DNA of 64,000 nt from Methanomicrobiales archaeon HGW-Methanomicrobiales-3 (GTDB lineage: Archaea; Halobacteriota; Methanomicrobia; Methanomicrobiales; Methanospirillaceae), in the NCBI GenBank assembly GCA_002839605.1, contig PGYK01000007.1:1-64000 (forward strand). Reading direction: 5' to 3'. The notes beneath the pieces are model-generated. The model was given only the letters and a program-made list of their open reading frames with translations, was not told the origin of the DNA and did no database searches. Shown here piece by piece: positions 50,036-61,470 of the stretch (its first letter is position 1; every line of letters begins with the position of its first letter). The position numbers and the translations under genes are program-made.

Positions 50036-50218
50036 TTATTTTCTGAATTCGGTGTAACCGCATTTACCGCAGGTTACCCGGTCCTTGTGGTCGGCCATCA
50101 TGACCCCGGGTCCGCAGCGCGGGCAGTATTTCTTTGCGGTGGTGACCGTTGCACCCTCGACCTTGAAGTATGCTCCCCTCTTGGTTGCCTTGGAGGCTGC
50201 TGCCTTCTTTGCTGCCAT
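50036..50218 (-). CDS. rps27ae: 30S ribosomal protein S27ae
   Basis: [30 protein letters not shown]. Confidence 0.95.
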   Translation of the reverse strand: MAAKKAAASKATKRGAYFKVEGATVTTAKKYCPRCGPGVMMADHKDRVTCGKCGYTEFRK

Positions 50219-50220
50219 GG

Positions 50221-50514
50221 TTATGCCTCTTCCTTCTTCTTGGGCTGTCCGCGCGCTGCAAGGTGCGGGCGCTCGGTCTTGTTCCGGCTCTCTTCAGAAT
50301 CGTAGATTCTTGCTGAGCCGGTGATCTCGGTTTTGCCAAAGCTGCTATGCAGGGTGTCAAGCGTAACCTGGTGCTCTTTTACATTCAAGAGAGCGCAGAG
50401 TTTGCCGATGATCTGCATGCGGGAGGGGGTTGCACCGTCGTATTTGAGGTTAAACTGAACCTCTCTTCTGGATAAAAGTTCGTTTCTTTTATCGCTGGTG
50501 ATCTCAAAGTCCAT
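50221..50514 (-). CDS. rps24e: 30S ribosomal protein S24e
   Basis: [26 protein letters not shown]. Confidence 0.95.
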   Translation of the reverse strand: MDFEITSDKRNELLSRREVQFNLKYDGATPSRMQIIGKLCALLNVKEHQVTLDTLHSSFGKTEITGSARIYDSEESRNKTERPHLAARGQPKKKEEA

Positions 50515-50622
50515 CGATATCCTGTAATTATTGGGAACCTGTTTATTTAAACTATGACCCTCAGGGAAAGGGCAGGTTCTGCCGGAAAAGACCGTGGCCG
50601 AAAAATGCGCCTGACCGCTCCC

Positions 50623-51117
50623 TCAGTCCTCTGCAGCCTGGACAAACCGGCTCAGGTATTCCCGGGCCGTCTGGCGGGCATCATGCGTAACCGTCCGAAG
50701 GACGACACCTTTGTGAGGCTGGCCGTAGAGGACAACGGAACCAAGCGGTGCTGCGATCACCATGGGAATGACTGCAAGGTCTTCCTCCCCGTCAACCAGG
50801 ATTGTCATGGGTGGATGAGCAACGGCAGTGTCCAGCGCATGGATCAGGTCATCGGTCAGGCACCCGGCCGGGTTTTTCACCCGCATGCAGTTCCGGGTCA
50901 GGTCCGGCATCTTCTTGCACGGGGAGCGCATCGTGTGACCATCGATGATGGCAACCGTGGGGGTGATACCGTTCTTCTGGAGATTATGGGTGACCACATC
51001 CCCAACAGTATATACCTGTCCATCCTTCAGGTTGGGGAGAACTTCATCGATGGAACGGTATAATGTCCCGAAGGGATCCTTGAAGAGCCGTCGGTGCTCT
51101 TCGGGAAGGATGAGCAT
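50623..51117 (-). CDS. GTP-dependent dephospho-CoA kinase (DUF359)
   Basis: VYTVGDVVTHNL, VNPAG-like VKNPAGCLTDDLIHAL, VDGEEDLAVIPMVIAAPLGSVVLYGQPHKGVV. Confidence 0.9.
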   Translation of the reverse strand: MLILPEEHRRLFKDPFGTLYRSIDEVLPNLKDGQVYTVGDVVTHNLQKNGITPTVAIIDGHTMRSPCKKMPDLTRNCMRVKNPAGCLTDDLIHALDTAVAHPPMTILVDGEEDLAVIPMVIAAPLGSVVLYGQPHKGVVLRTVTHDARQTAREYLSRFVQAAED

Positions 51118-51324
51118 TCAGCGGACCTTCAGTGCGTACCGGCCCGGGAGCTTGATGTTCATCCGTTTTGCAACATCAGAGTTCTCGGGGTCGATGATGA
51201 CGAGGTAACCGGACCAGTCCTCGCTTAAGTTCGTTGTGCCACAGATAACACAGTTCTCACCGTCAACCACGCGGTGGCAGTCGCGGCAGACCTTGCCCTG
51301 TTTCTTCTTATTCGCCGGAGGCAT
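51118..51324 (-). CDS. spt4: transcription elongation factor Spt4 (RpoE2)
   Basis: KVCRDCHRVVDGENCVICGTTNLSEDWSGYLVIIDPENSDVAKRM; start chosen at MPPANKKK. Confidence 0.95.
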   Translation of the reverse strand: MPPANKKKQGKVCRDCHRVVDGENCVICGTTNLSEDWSGYLVIIDPENSDVAKRMNIKLPGRYALKVR

Positions 51325-51949
51325 GCTCCTTCCTCTTGCCCTTTGCCTTCTCCTGTCCCTTCTCTTTTGCGGCACCCGCAGGCTGGCCTTCCTTTTCTTT
51401 CTCCTTTGCGATCTCTTCTTCGAGCCAGAGTGCCGTTCCAAGGCCGGCCTGTCGCATGGTGAGCCCGATCTTGCTGTCGCGGGGCTCGCGCTCGTTGAGC
51501 GAGAGCGTCACAACGCGGACGCGGACAACGTCGCCCACGCCGATGTAGCGCTTGGACTCCTGGCAGATGAGCCGGGCGTTCTTCTCATCGTAGTTGATGT
51601 ACTCGTCCGAGATCTGGCTGACGTGCAGCATCGCATCGATGGGCCCGAGGCTGATAAATGCCCCAAAACTGGTGGTTTCGACAACGATCCCCTCAATAAC
51701 TTCCTGGAGCGCGAGCCGGAGGACCATTGCCTCGAACCGGACATCGTAATAGACGCCGCCGTCACCCGGTACAATCTCTCCCTGTCCGACATCGAGCACT
51801 CGTGTCACGCAGATGAAGATGCCGATCTCCTTGTCGATGCTCCCTTCAAGCTGCTCCTGCAAAACTTCCAATATGACCTTTTCCAGTTTATCGCCAAGAC
51901 GCTGGGGGGGAACCCGCACCTTGTCCTCAAGCAGTAATTTATGATACAT
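51308..51949 (-). CDS. rpo7: DNA-directed RNA polymerase subunit Rpo7 (RpoE')
   Basis: MYHKLLLEDKVRVPPQRLG ... S1 domain TTSFGAFISLGPIDAMLHVSQI. Confidence 0.96.
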   Translation of the reverse strand: MYHKLLLEDKVRVPPQRLGDKLEKVILEVLQEQLEGSIDKEIGIFICVTRVLDVGQGEIVPGDGGVYYDVRFEAMVLRLALQEVIEGIVVETTSFGAFISLGPIDAMLHVSQISDEYINYDEKNARLICQESKRYIGVGDVVRVRVVTLSLNEREPRDSKIGLTMRQAGLGTALWLEEEIAKEKEKEGQPAGAAKEKGQEKAKGKRKEHASGE

Positions 51950-52334
51950 ACTTACCTCCGAATATCTCCAGTTTCTTCTGATTCCGTAATGAAATTACAC
52001 CAATGCCGCGGGCATGGAGCGCTTCCCGGACCCGCCGGTCGTTTGTGACGACAAGGCAGGAGTTCTTCGCTGCATACTCGATGACCTGTGCGTCCACGGA
52101 TGCCGACTCCAGATCCTTGCTCTCAATCACCGTGCACTTCTCCCCGAGGGACAATCCCCACCGGGCTGCCGCCCCGTCACGGCCCTTTGCCCGTGACAGG
52201 CCGGCAAGTTCCTGCAGGATCCCGGAGAGCACCATCGGCTCATATGAGCCGAGGAGCATACGAAGCTCGTCGAAGAGATCGATCTGGAACTGTGATGGCA
52301 TCATCAGGGCGTTGGCATCCAGCAGGACCCTCAC
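51939..52334 (-). CDS. PIN domain protein (Fcf1-like)
   Basis: VLLDANALMMP ... VTNDRRVREALHARGIGVISLRNQKKL; likely GTG start overlapping the aIF2-gamma stop (GTGA). Confidence 0.88.
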   Translation of the reverse strand: MRVLLDANALMMPSQFQIDLFDELRMLLGSYEPMVLSGILQELAGLSRAKGRDGAAARWGLSLGEKCTVIESKDLESASVDAQVIEYAAKNSCLVVTNDRRVREALHARGIGVISLRNQKKLEIFGGKYVS

Positions 52335-53566
52335 TCGCCCAGCACACCCATCCCGATTAACCGCCAGCGTGCTCCCACCTGCCGGCTCATGGCGATCCGC
52401 GATCCGACTTCCGCGCACACGGGCCGCTTCAGAGCAATTTCCACATAGTCTTTCTTTGTGTTGGTCACAACACCGACCGTCACCGCGGTACCGACCGAGA
52501 GCATCAGGGGTTCGGAGTGTTTCAGCGGCTCGATAACGAGTTCACTGGTTGCCCCAACAACCCGCTCCATCAGGGTGACGCTGCACCGGATCTTCTCCCA
52601 TACCGGGGGAAGTTTTCCTTCGTGTCCGAGTACCTGGCCGGCAAGCGCATCGCTCTTGGTCAGGGCGGGATCGAGTTTTGTACCGACACCGAGAAGTCCG
52701 CCTGGTGTTGCAGCATCAACGATCTTTGAGCCGGCACTGATTGTGGTAATGGTCGTGGTGATGGGGATCCACTTGATCCGGTTCTCGACCTGGGTCTGTC
52801 TTCCCGGGCGGATCTCAACTTTGTCATCTGCGCGGAGGATGCCCCGAATAAGAGACCCTCCGACGACACCGCCCTTCACGTCCTTCCAGTTACACCCGGG
52901 TTTGTTCACGTCGAACGACCGTGCAATCAGCATGACTGGTTCGGCATCGGGATCGCGTTCCGGTTCAGGGATTATCTGATCCAGTGCCTGGACGAGCGCG
53001 CCGAGGTTGATCCCTTTCTGCGATGAGATTGGAATGATCGGTGCATCTTCTGCAATAGTGCCCTTGACAAATGCCTTTATCTCGTGGTAATTGTCCATGG
53101 CCTCTTTCTGGCTGACCACATCGATCTTGCTCTGGACAATGACGATCCTTTTTATGCCGACAAGCTCGAGCGCCATCAGGTGCTCTTTGGTCTGCGGCTG
53201 CGGGCATTTCTCGCTTGCCGCAATGACCAGCATTGCCCCGTCCATCAGGGCAGATCCGGAGAGCATGGTTGCCATCAGGGTCTCGTGGCCCGGAGCGTCA
53301 ACAAATGATATCGAACGGAACGGGGTTCCCGTTCCCCCACAGACCGGGCATTCGGCACTGGTTGAGAAAGCTTCTGTGCCTTCGCACCTCTCGCACCGGT
53401 AGAAGGTGGCATCGGCATACCCAAGCCTGATGGAGATGCCGCGCTTGACCTCCTCGCTGTGCCGGTCGGTCCATGCCCCGGTGAGCGCATTGACGAGCGT
53501 TGTCTTGCCATGGTCGACATGGCCGACAACCCCGATATTGACACCGGGTACTGTTACATCATGCAA
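52331..53566 (-). CDS. translation initiation factor aIF2 gamma subunit
   Basis: GVVGHVDHGKTTLVNALTG, VDAPGHETLMATMLSGSALMDGAMLVIAA. Confidence 0.98.
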   Translation of the reverse strand: MHDVTVPGVNIGVVGHVDHGKTTLVNALTGAWTDRHSEEVKRGISIRLGYADATFYRCERCEGTEAFSTSAECPVCGGTGTPFRSISFVDAPGHETLMATMLSGSALMDGAMLVIAASEKCPQPQTKEHLMALELVGIKRIVIVQSKIDVVSQKEAMDNYHEIKAFVKGTIAEDAPIIPISSQKGINLGALVQALDQIIPEPERDPDAEPVMLIARSFDVNKPGCNWKDVKGGVVGGSLIRGILRADDKVEIRPGRQTQVENRIKWIPITTTITTISAGSKIVDAATPGGLLGVGTKLDPALTKSDALAGQVLGHEGKLPPVWEKIRCSVTLMERVVGATSELVIEPLKHSEPLMLSVGTAVTVGVVTNTKKDYVEIALKRPVCAEVGSRIAMSRQVGARWRLIGMGVLGE

Positions 53567-53723
53567 ATTAAATCGAACTCCCTTACTCTATTTATAACGG
53601 TCATACTTATACATACCCAGTAACGCCGGACACCGGCGGGGATTTTTTCATCATCTCATCCTCTATCAGGTAACAGTCATTTTACCGATGCAGTTCTTGG
53701 ATCTGCACTTGGTCGAATGGCGA

Positions 53724-54017
53724 TCAGCCGCCACCCTCGCAACTCTGGTCGATGTTTTTGAGTGCTTCCTGGAGTCCGCTTCCCGCCGCATATTCCCGTT
53801 CCCGGGCAATAACATTTTTTGCATCCTCAACAACGGTAGTTTTTGTTTTTTCTGTGCCGGTTGCAGGGATTAACTGGTCGATACGGTACAGGAGCTTCGT
53901 GCTGTCAAGTTCGACAAACGTATCGCCCCCGACCTGCTCGATGCGCAGGATCTTGCCGGTCGTCCCGGTCCTCGGGTACCGGACCCTCATCCCCGGCGCA
54001 ATCTCTTCTGCTAACAT
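53724..54017 (-). CDS. DUF2098-like protein
   Basis: GMRVRYPRTGTTGKILRIEQVGGDTFVELDSTKLLYR; start chosen at MLAEEIAPG. Confidence 0.75.
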   Translation of the reverse strand: MLAEEIAPGMRVRYPRTGTTGKILRIEQVGGDTFVELDSTKLLYRIDQLIPATGTEKTKTTVVEDAKNVIAREREYAAGSGLQEALKNIDQSCEGGG

Positions 54018-54110
54018 AGCAGTGAATGAGGGTTGAACCCTGATAAAAGCATTCGCATCAGCTGATATCACCACAATAGCAATGAGAAAAATTTTGTTGA
54101 TATTGATCTG

Positions 54111-56711
54111 TTACTGGATTGTCAAACCCTGCATGACGGCGGATTCAGGAACATCAAACTGTTGTTTTGTGCCGACGAGTTGGTACTTCCCGGTTGTTTT
54201 CACATCATAGGGATTATCAGTTGTTGAATAGGGGACGATAAATTCCCCGTTAATGCTTTCCTGGCGGTAGGTGAACGTTCTGCCAGTATTTGATATTACC
54301 GGCACTTCGATGATACCCTCTCCTTTGATGTGTGCCCCTTTGACGTATTCAAAGGTCTTGACATATTTCACATCCGCTGTTGGTGAATTGAAAACATTGG
54401 TAGATGATTCATGGACCAGGCGATAATGCCTGAATGCGGGAACTGCATCAACGGGTGCGATAATTGACGGGCTTAAAACCGTGGCATATGATCCTCTTGG
54501 GGCGTTCTGGTTATACGCATCGGCCCTCTGTTGTGCTGAGGTTCCGTTCATCTGGATGGCATTGGTCATGACCGGAAGGGACATTCCGGTCACCTCCGGG
54601 TTGGCATATTCGATGTAATACACCATTGAAGGTTCGGTCATCGAACCGTCAAAATTGTGCAGCCGGGAAATGGTGGTGAGGTAATACTCCCGGGTGTTGA
54701 GCAGCGCCGGCTGGAAACTGGTCATGCTGTCATCCACGGGTGTAAGGAGCGTCATCTGGTACGGGGCAATAGATACTGTGTCATTGTACCATGTTGCCAT
54801 TGCCCAGAATTTACCGGAGTCCATCTCGACATCCGTCATGATATACCGGGTTCCCAGCAGGTCAGCAATGGCATTCGAGGTATCTTCTGATGTTGCCATG
54901 AAGTACGCTGCAGCTCCATTATCTCCTGCAACCCCCTGTTGGAACGGGTTTGAATTGGGAATGCGTTTGGCAATGTACGTGATCAGGTGGCCATAATCCC
55001 ACCAGGACATGACACCGTATGCCTGATCTGGATACTGGAATGTGTTCTTATCATAGATCTGATTGTAAACAAGACCAGGATCCGGCGTATTGCCTTCCAT
55101 CCATTCAAGCGACTCCTTCCAGTCTGCATTCATCTGGTACCCTCCCGAAGAGGTATTGGAAATGGTCAGGGAAACGGAAGTATAGGCAAAGAGCAGGCTG
55201 ATACCAACAACCGCAATGCCTGCTGCAATGATAAGATAATTCGGCATGGTGGCGCCCGGGCTCTTTTTTGAACTCCGTTTTGCCTTTTTACTGCGACTAC
55301 CCGGGCCCTCATGGTCATCCTGGCTTTTCTGGTCAACAGGGATGTTCCCCTGATTTTGAGTGAGGATTCGGCGGATCTCCGGGCTGCAATGCTCAAGGAC
55401 AAAGCTCGCCGTTACTGCGGAGAGTAACGCGATATTGATTGCAAGGTAGTATTCGTACCTGACATGCTGGATGGTGGATGCCAGCATGATGAGCGACCAG
55501 ACGAGGGCAAAGACATGTTCCGGGTGCTCGTTCCGGGCATTCTTGTAAATCATAACAATGATGCCGGTAACGAGGAGTATGAGGCCGTAATTGAACGTTA
55601 CCCACGCCATCTCTGCAGTCCATCCCCGGGCTTCCTGGACGGTGTTGGTTACCGGTGCCTGTCCGAAGAACGAGAACATGCTGTAAATGAGCAGGTCGAA
55701 GATCTGTGGACTTAAGAGGTACAAGAGGAAAACCACGAGGATCCCACACCCGGCGAGCACGGCGGGATACAGGATCCTGTCCCTGCCTTTAAGGTGTATT
55801 TGGATAAGATACAGGAGACCGGTTCCCGCAATCATCCCGACATACGCAAAGATATGCCCGATTGTGTAAGCGGACAGGTTAATCCCCTCATTTTTAAAGC
55901 CAAACGCAAAAAGGCCGATGATTGCGATGATGAATATAACGGTATTAATGAGGAGGAGGTATTCACTTGTCCGGTTCTTGTAGACATCAATCACGAACTG
56001 GACAACGGTGAAGATCCCTGCAATCATGGCAAACAGGATCATCGTTGGCATAACAAAGAGGCCAAGCAGGTAGGCAATGCCGGCAAGGCACGCAAAGAGG
56101 AGTGTCTTTTTATATGTTGTGAAGTTCGTCAGATCCGTCTTCTTGTCTTTCTCGGAAAGGAGTGCATACATGTAGAACAGGCAGAAAATGGTAGAAAACA
56201 AAACTTCTGCAATGTGGTGGTCAATGTATCCATAGAATGAACGATAGAAGAACTGGCCGGTAATGATCGCAGTAAACCCGGAAGCAAGGAGTCCCGTCTT
56301 CCAGTCTCCGCAGGTCTTTCCGACAAAATACATCACGGCAACCGTTGCCGCGCCCAGAATCGGGCCGGTCAGGAGGGCAATTTCGATGATTTCAGGGCGG
56401 GTTGTTGCACCGGTGATGATGCAGAAAAAGGCAATGATCATCGGGAACAGGGGACCCCAGTAGATATTGGACCCGAACGGGTACAGGGTCATGGGATCGA
56501 ACCATGCATACTGCAGATTATTGGCAAGCATCTGTTCGGTCTGGCGGAGGTTATAAAGCGGGTCATCGGGTGCCACCATTGATAACAGATCCGCATTGCC
56601 CCCCATTGCAAACATGGGCAGCAGGCGCAACCAGAGTGCAAAAAGCGAGAAGAACGCCACAAGCCCGAATATCACATAGGAACGATTATTTTTGAGATCG
56701 AACGTCACCAT
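54111..56711 (-). CDS. aglB: oligosaccharyltransferase AglB/STT3
   Basis: APDDPLYNLRQTEQM, YGYIDHHIAEV, VMSWWDYGHLITYIAKRIPNSNPFQQG (WWDYG motif). Confidence 0.97.
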   Translation of the reverse strand: MVTFDLKNNRSYVIFGLVAFFSLFALWLRLLPMFAMGGNADLLSMVAPDDPLYNLRQTEQMLANNLQYAWFDPMTLYPFGSNIYWGPLFPMIIAFFCIITGATTRPEIIEIALLTGPILGAATVAVMYFVGKTCGDWKTGLLASGFTAIITGQFFYRSFYGYIDHHIAEVLFSTIFCLFYMYALLSEKDKKTDLTNFTTYKKTLLFACLAGIAYLLGLFVMPTMILFAMIAGIFTVVQFVIDVYKNRTSEYLLLINTVIFIIAIIGLFAFGFKNEGINLSAYTIGHIFAYVGMIAGTGLLYLIQIHLKGRDRILYPAVLAGCGILVVFLLYLLSPQIFDLLIYSMFSFFGQAPVTNTVQEARGWTAEMAWVTFNYGLILLVTGIIVMIYKNARNEHPEHVFALVWSLIMLASTIQHVRYEYYLAINIALLSAVTASFVLEHCSPEIRRILTQNQGNIPVDQKSQDDHEGPGSRSKKAKRSSKKSPGATMPNYLIIAAGIAVVGISLLFAYTSVSLTISNTSSGGYQMNADWKESLEWMEGNTPDPGLVYNQIYDKNTFQYPDQAYGVMSWWDYGHLITYIAKRIPNSNPFQQGVAGDNGAAAYFMATSEDTSNAIADLLGTRYIMTDVEMDSGKFWAMATWYNDTVSIAPYQMTLLTPVDDSMTSFQPALLNTREYYLTTISRLHNFDGSMTEPSMVYYIEYANPEVTGMSLPVMTNAIQMNGTSAQQRADAYNQNAPRGSYATVLSPSIIAPVDAVPAFRHYRLVHESSTNVFNSPTADVKYVKTFEYVKGAHIKGEGIIEVPVISNTGRTFTYRQESINGEFIVPYSTTDNPYDVKTTGKYQLVGTKQQFDVPESAVMQGLTIQ

Positions 56712-56772
56712 GAAACCAACCTTTTTCGTTAGTACTATAATTCGGCTGAACTCCTAAATAAATATGGTAATG

Positions 56773-57904
56773 CTACAGAAGACCTGTTAATTCGGCTTCA
56801 AACTGGCGCGATTTCTCCTTCCAGCTGTAGTTCTCAAGGTTGATGGAATATGTTACGGGATCTTCCATCAGCATCCTGATGTGGTCGATATATTCCTTCT
56901 GGGTCCGGTATACCCGGAGGTGGGGTCCCCCGATTCGCGTTACATCGGGAATCGGTCGCATGATGATGGGTTTTCCGCACGCCGAATACTCAAAGAATTT
57001 ATTGGGAAGCGCGATATCACCCCATTTCGGGGGGGACAGGGGAATCGTGCAGGCATTCATGCAGGCAATGTAGCGGGGCAACTCATGGTAGGGTTTCGTG
57101 CCGGTAAAATCACCCGGTCAGTAACGCCCAAATCCTCTGCAAGTGCTCGGAGTTCGTTCTGGTAGCCGGAAAAAAGGGATCCCCCAACTATCAGCAACCG
57201 GGTTGTCGGCCGGATACGCAGGATCTCCGGAAGGGCACGAATCATCTCGTCAAGTGCATACCAGCGCTCAACGCTTCCTGAGAATCCGATGACAAATTCT
57301 TCCTCTCCAATACCAAGTTCCCTCCGGGTATCCCCGCCGTCCATGGGCCGGAAAATGTCGGTATCCACCCCATTGGTAATCAGGCCGGCAGAAAAGCCAA
57401 GGCTGCTGAGTTTTTCAACAAGTGATGGAGAAACCGTGGTGATCCTGTCGCATCGCGAGAGGTTGTGCCGGGTAATTGCCCAGACGCTCTTTCTTACGAT
57501 CTCCTGCAAAAGCGAGTTTTAAAATATGCTGCAGCAGAGTCCGGAAACCAGTCCTTGAGATCGAACAGGACCGGAACATGGTATCTTTTTGCAGCACGGA
57601 TTACGGCGGTTCCTGCAAGGACATTTGCTGCAACGATTACATCAAATCCCCCATCCCGCACAAGCTGGTTGAAACGGTAGAAATGATACGGTGCATTGAA
57701 CGTATAATGCAACAAGGGGCTCTGAAGGGAGAATTGGGTTGCTTCCTCAACTTCTAACCGGGTCGGGCGTGCATCACACCGGCTGACATGGAAGTGTGCA
57801 ACATGCACTTCGTGGCGTGTTGCCATGTCCTCGAAGATATAGTGATGCCGGGATGGTATCGGGTGATGGATGTAATCCTGGGTTGATACGAGGAGGATCT
57901 TCAT
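56773..57904 (-). pseudogene. glycosyltransferase family 4-like gene interrupted by two -1 frameshifts
   Basis: Three consecutive ORFs (57494-57904, 57057-57509, 56773-57081) together encode one GT with continuous homology-like sequence; breaks at T4 tracts 57508-57511 and 57106-57109. Confidence 0.85.
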
Positions 57905-57953
57905 CGTTTTTACACAGCTCCGAACGGCAGGAAGTACATGAATTCCTGCATGA

Positions 57954-58565
57954 TTATTTGTCGTGGGATGAGTTGCCGGTCATCTGGCGGGGGAGATCCT
58001 TGATCCGTGCCGGAGTACCTATTGCAAGCATACGGTCCGGGACATCCCGCGTCACCACGGTACCGGCAGCAACCAGGGCCCCTTCCCCGATACAAACCCC
58101 TGGAACAAGGGTTGTATTGGCGCCGATTGCCGCGCCTTTCCTGATATGCGGTCCTTTCAGCCCCCCGGTACGGGAAGGGGGATACCGGTCATTGGTGAGG
58201 ACTGTGTTCGGTCCGATGAAAACAGAATCCTCGATGATGGTATCGGTCGGGATGTAGACCATGCTTTGCAGGCTGACGTAATTGCCGATACTGCAGTTCC
58301 CTTCGATGACGGTTGCGGTACCAATGGCTACCCGGTTGCCAATACGAGTTTTCTCACGGATAACGACATTGTGCCCGGTCTGGAAGTCATCGCCGATCTC
58401 GACATCACAATAGATGATGGTTCCTGACCGCAGCACAGCATTCTTTCCAATAGTTGTGCCGGAAAAATCGGTCTTGTTGAGGTTATCCCGCGAGGGAAAT
58501 CCAAGGGTTACCGGCTCGAAAACCTGAACATTCTCTCCGATGGTATTTTTTCCATATTCTTTCAT
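57954..58565 (-). CDS. left-handed beta-helix (hexapeptide) acyltransferase
   Basis: Hexapeptide repeats [33 protein letters not shown] ... [30 protein letters not shown]. Confidence 0.9.
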   Translation of the reverse strand: MKEYGKNTIGENVQVFEPVTLGFPSRDNLNKTDFSGTTIGKNAVLRSGTIIYCDVEIGDDFQTGHNVVIREKTRIGNRVAIGTATVIEGNCSIGNYVSLQSMVYIPTDTIIEDSVFIGPNTVLTNDRYPPSRTGGLKGPHIRKGAAIGANTTLVPGVCIGEGALVAAGTVVTRDVPDRMLAIGTPARIKDLPRQMTGNSSHDK

Positions 58566-60307
58566 TCTACGGTCACGCTCTTAGCAAGATTTCTTGGTTT
58601 ATCCACGTCGCATCCCATTGCAACTGCTGTATGATATGCGAGAAGCTGGAGAACGACAAGGGAGCACAGTACCTGGATGAATACCGGGGCCTGGGGGATG
58701 CCAATGTAAATGTCGGCAATATCCACAAGCTCGGTGTCGGCACCGCAACCCAGAGCAATGACTGGTGCACCCCTCGCTTTCATCTCTTTGATATTGGAGA
58801 TCATCACCCCATACGTCTCTCCCGGCATGCAAAGGGCAATAACCGGTGTTTCAGTGGAAAGGAGTGCAAAAGGCCCGTGTTTCAACTCCCCGGCTGCATA
58901 CCCTTCGGCATGGATGTACGAGATCTCTTTCATCTTGAGCGCTCCCTCAAGAGAGACCGGATAAAATGGGCCCCGGCCAACGTAAAAAATACTTGATGCT
59001 CCCCTGCACAGGTCAACTGCCTCGGTAAGATCCATGAGAAGGACCTCCTCAATTGCCTGGTGGGCTCGCTGGAGCATATCGTCACACTTCCTGCCACAAA
59101 GGCAGTTGGCGATCTGCATTAATACTGCCAGCTGCGCAATAAAGGATTTCGTGGCAGCAACACTGATCTCGGGTCCCGCCCGCATGAAGATCGTGGTGTC
59201 TGCGGTTCTGCTGATGGTACTACCAAGCACATTAGTGATGGCGAGTGTCCTGCAGTTGTGTGCTCTTGCCTGCCGGAGTGCCATGAGGGTATCAGCAGTC
59301 TCCCCGGATTGTGTTATCCCGATCACAAGTCCATCGATCGGGGGTGGGAAATACCGGAACTCTGATGCATATTCCATCCTGACCGGGACCCCGCAGGATT
59401 CTTCGAGAAGATACTTAAAGATGAGTCCTGCATTAAACGACGATCCGCATGCAACAACCGTGATGGTTCCTGGGTTTTTGAGGATTTTTGGCAGAGCATC
59501 CATATCGACAGACTGGATGGAGTTATAGAATGCGAGTGGTTGTTCATATATCTCCTTGATCATGAAATGCGGGTACCCTCCTCTTTTTACATCCTCAAGG
59601 GTCCAGTCAATTAATTCCACATCGCGCGTGACGATTTTTCCCTGGTTGAATATTTCCACTTTTGTCCGTGTGACTGAGGCAGCATCACCGTCCTCTAAAA
59701 AGATAGCCCGTTCGGTATGTTCGATGAGGGGTGTCATATCCGAAGCGGCGAAGTTTTCCCCGTCACCGATCCCAATAACCAGGGGGCTTGCCTGTCGGGC
59801 AGCAACAAGGCAATCTTCTGCGGGTGTCATAACGAGGAGAGCAAAAGATCCTTTTAGTGCCGGAATGACTTCCTGGACTGCTGCGAGCAGGTCTTGTTTC
59901 CTGTTATATACTTCTTCGATGAGATGAACGACAACTTCGGTATCTGTATCCGATTTAAACGTATGTCCCCGGGCAAGGAGCTCGCGTTTAAGGTCGCTGT
60001 AATTTTCAATAATGCCGTTATGAACGAGCGCGATGTTGCCCGTGCAGTCAGTGTGGGGGTGGGCATTTGCATCATTTGGGATGCCATGGGTGGCCCACCG
60101 GGTATGACCAATGCCGGCTTTCCCTTTCAGGAGGAGTGCTGCGCCGGCATTTTCCGAGATCCGCCCTTTGTGCTTGTCAAGGCAGAGCACATCTCCCATC
60201 GTGGCAACACCAAACGAGTCGTAGCCGCGATACTCGAGTTTTTTCAAACCTTCGACAATAACCGGGGCCGCTTCCCGCCGCCCGATATACCCGACGATTC
60301 CACACAC
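58562..60307 (-). CDS. glmS: glucosamine-fructose-6-phosphate aminotransferase (isomerizing)
   Basis: [41 protein letters not shown], two SIS domains, C-terminal [12 protein letters not shown]; likely GTG start. Confidence 0.96.
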   Translation of the reverse strand: MCGIVGYIGRREAAPVIVEGLKKLEYRGYDSFGVATMGDVLCLDKHKGRISENAGAALLLKGKAGIGHTRWATHGIPNDANAHPHTDCTGNIALVHNGIIENYSDLKRELLARGHTFKSDTDTEVVVHLIEEVYNRKQDLLAAVQEVIPALKGSFALLVMTPAEDCLVAARQASPLVIGIGDGENFAASDMTPLIEHTERAIFLEDGDAASVTRTKVEIFNQGKIVTRDVELIDWTLEDVKRGGYPHFMIKEIYEQPLAFYNSIQSVDMDALPKILKNPGTITVVACGSSFNAGLIFKYLLEESCGVPVRMEYASEFRYFPPPIDGLVIGITQSGETADTLMALRQARAHNCRTLAITNVLGSTISRTADTTIFMRAGPEISVAATKSFIAQLAVLMQIANCLCGRKCDDMLQRAHQAIEEVLLMDLTEAVDLCRGASSIFYVGRGPFYPVSLEGALKMKEISYIHAEGYAAGELKHGPFALLSTETPVIALCMPGETYGVMISNIKEMKARGAPVIALGCGADTELVDIADIYIGIPQAPVFIQVLCSLVVLQLLAYHTAVAMGCDVDKPRNLAKSVTVE

Positions 60308-60308
60308 G

Positions 60309-61463
60309 TTATACCACCATGGATCCGTCAGGGATGATCCGCGACGTAATGCGGCTCTGCCCCTCAATGGTGACGTTATTGCCCAGTATTGAATTCCGGA
60401 AGGTAGAAAACGGCCCGCTCACGACGGAATCTCCCAGAATCGCGCCGAATTCAGACCGTATGGCTGATCCCTCGATCTCCATAAGGCCGGTTGAGATAGA
60501 AGCAGACGTGTGATCGGCAAGCATGCATCGCTCACCGATGACGCTGTTCACAATTCTTGAGTGTGATCCGATTGCTGTATCATCCATGATGAGGCTGTCT
60601 CCAATCAGGGTGAAGGGTTCAATGGTTACCCGTGAACCAATGCTGGTATTTGGCAGGATGCAGCAGTTTGGTCCGATAGTGCAATCATTTCCAATCACCA
60701 CCGGACCGGAAATAACGGTATTCGGCCCGATGGTAGATCCTTTCCCGATGTGCACCACTCCTGAAATAATGGCCTGTCTGCTGGTGACCCCTTCACGACC
60801 CGGACTTACCTGGTGCAACAAGCGCCGGTTCATCTTGAGGAGATCCCAGGCAAAGATCGCGTCCTGCCAGTCATCTGCAGGAACGCCCCGTACCGGGGTA
60901 CCCTGCTGGATCATAGCTGCGATTGCATCGGTAAGGTCGTTTCCCCTGATGTAGGAGAAGATCTCTTTTTTGAGCGAGTATATCCCGGTACTGACCATCA
61001 GGCTCTGGGCATGTTCCGGCTTTTCTACGATCTCGGTGACATACCCGTCCTGTAACATCACCACCCCGAAATTTGAAGGATTGGGGTGTTCCCGCACCAG
61101 CATCGCATTCGATTGACCCGCGATCCGCGCAATGGAATGCGGGTCAATGTAATTATCCCCGGGAAGGACAAGGAAATCTCCCGTTATCTTTGACTCTGCA
61201 CATTTTAATGCATGGGCGGTACCCAGTTGTTTTTGCTGGATAACGACCTCAACGGGAACCTCAAGCTGGTTTAAGAACCGGATCACCTGTTCCTTTCGAT
61301 AACCCGCAACTACGATAATATCGCGGATCCCGTTTTTTAACAGGGCCTCGATGACATATTCGATGATTGGGCGGTTTGCAACCGGGATCAGCGCCTTTGG
61401 CCTGCTCCTCGTTAACGGTCGCACCCGCTTTCCTTCTCCTGCTGCCAGAATTACTGCCTGCAT
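60309..61463 (-). CDS. sugar-1-phosphate nucleotidylyltransferase with LbH domain (GlmU-like)
   Basis: MQAVILAAGEGKRVRPLTRSRPKALIPVANRPIIEYVIEAL plus C-terminal hexapeptide repeats. Confidence 0.92.
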   Translation of the reverse strand: MQAVILAAGEGKRVRPLTRSRPKALIPVANRPIIEYVIEALLKNGIRDIIVVAGYRKEQVIRFLNQLEVPVEVVIQQKQLGTAHALKCAESKITGDFLVLPGDNYIDPHSIARIAGQSNAMLVREHPNPSNFGVVMLQDGYVTEIVEKPEHAQSLMVSTGIYSLKKEIFSYIRGNDLTDAIAAMIQQGTPVRGVPADDWQDAIFAWDLLKMNRRLLHQVSPGREGVTSRQAIISGVVHIGKGSTIGPNTVISGPVVIGNDCTIGPNCCILPNTSIGSRVTIEPFTLIGDSLIMDDTAIGSHSRIVNSVIGERCMLADHTSASISTGLMEIEGSAIRSEFGAILGDSVVSGPFSTFRNSILGNNVTIEGQSRITSRIIPDGSMVV

Positions 61464-61470
61464 AGCATAC

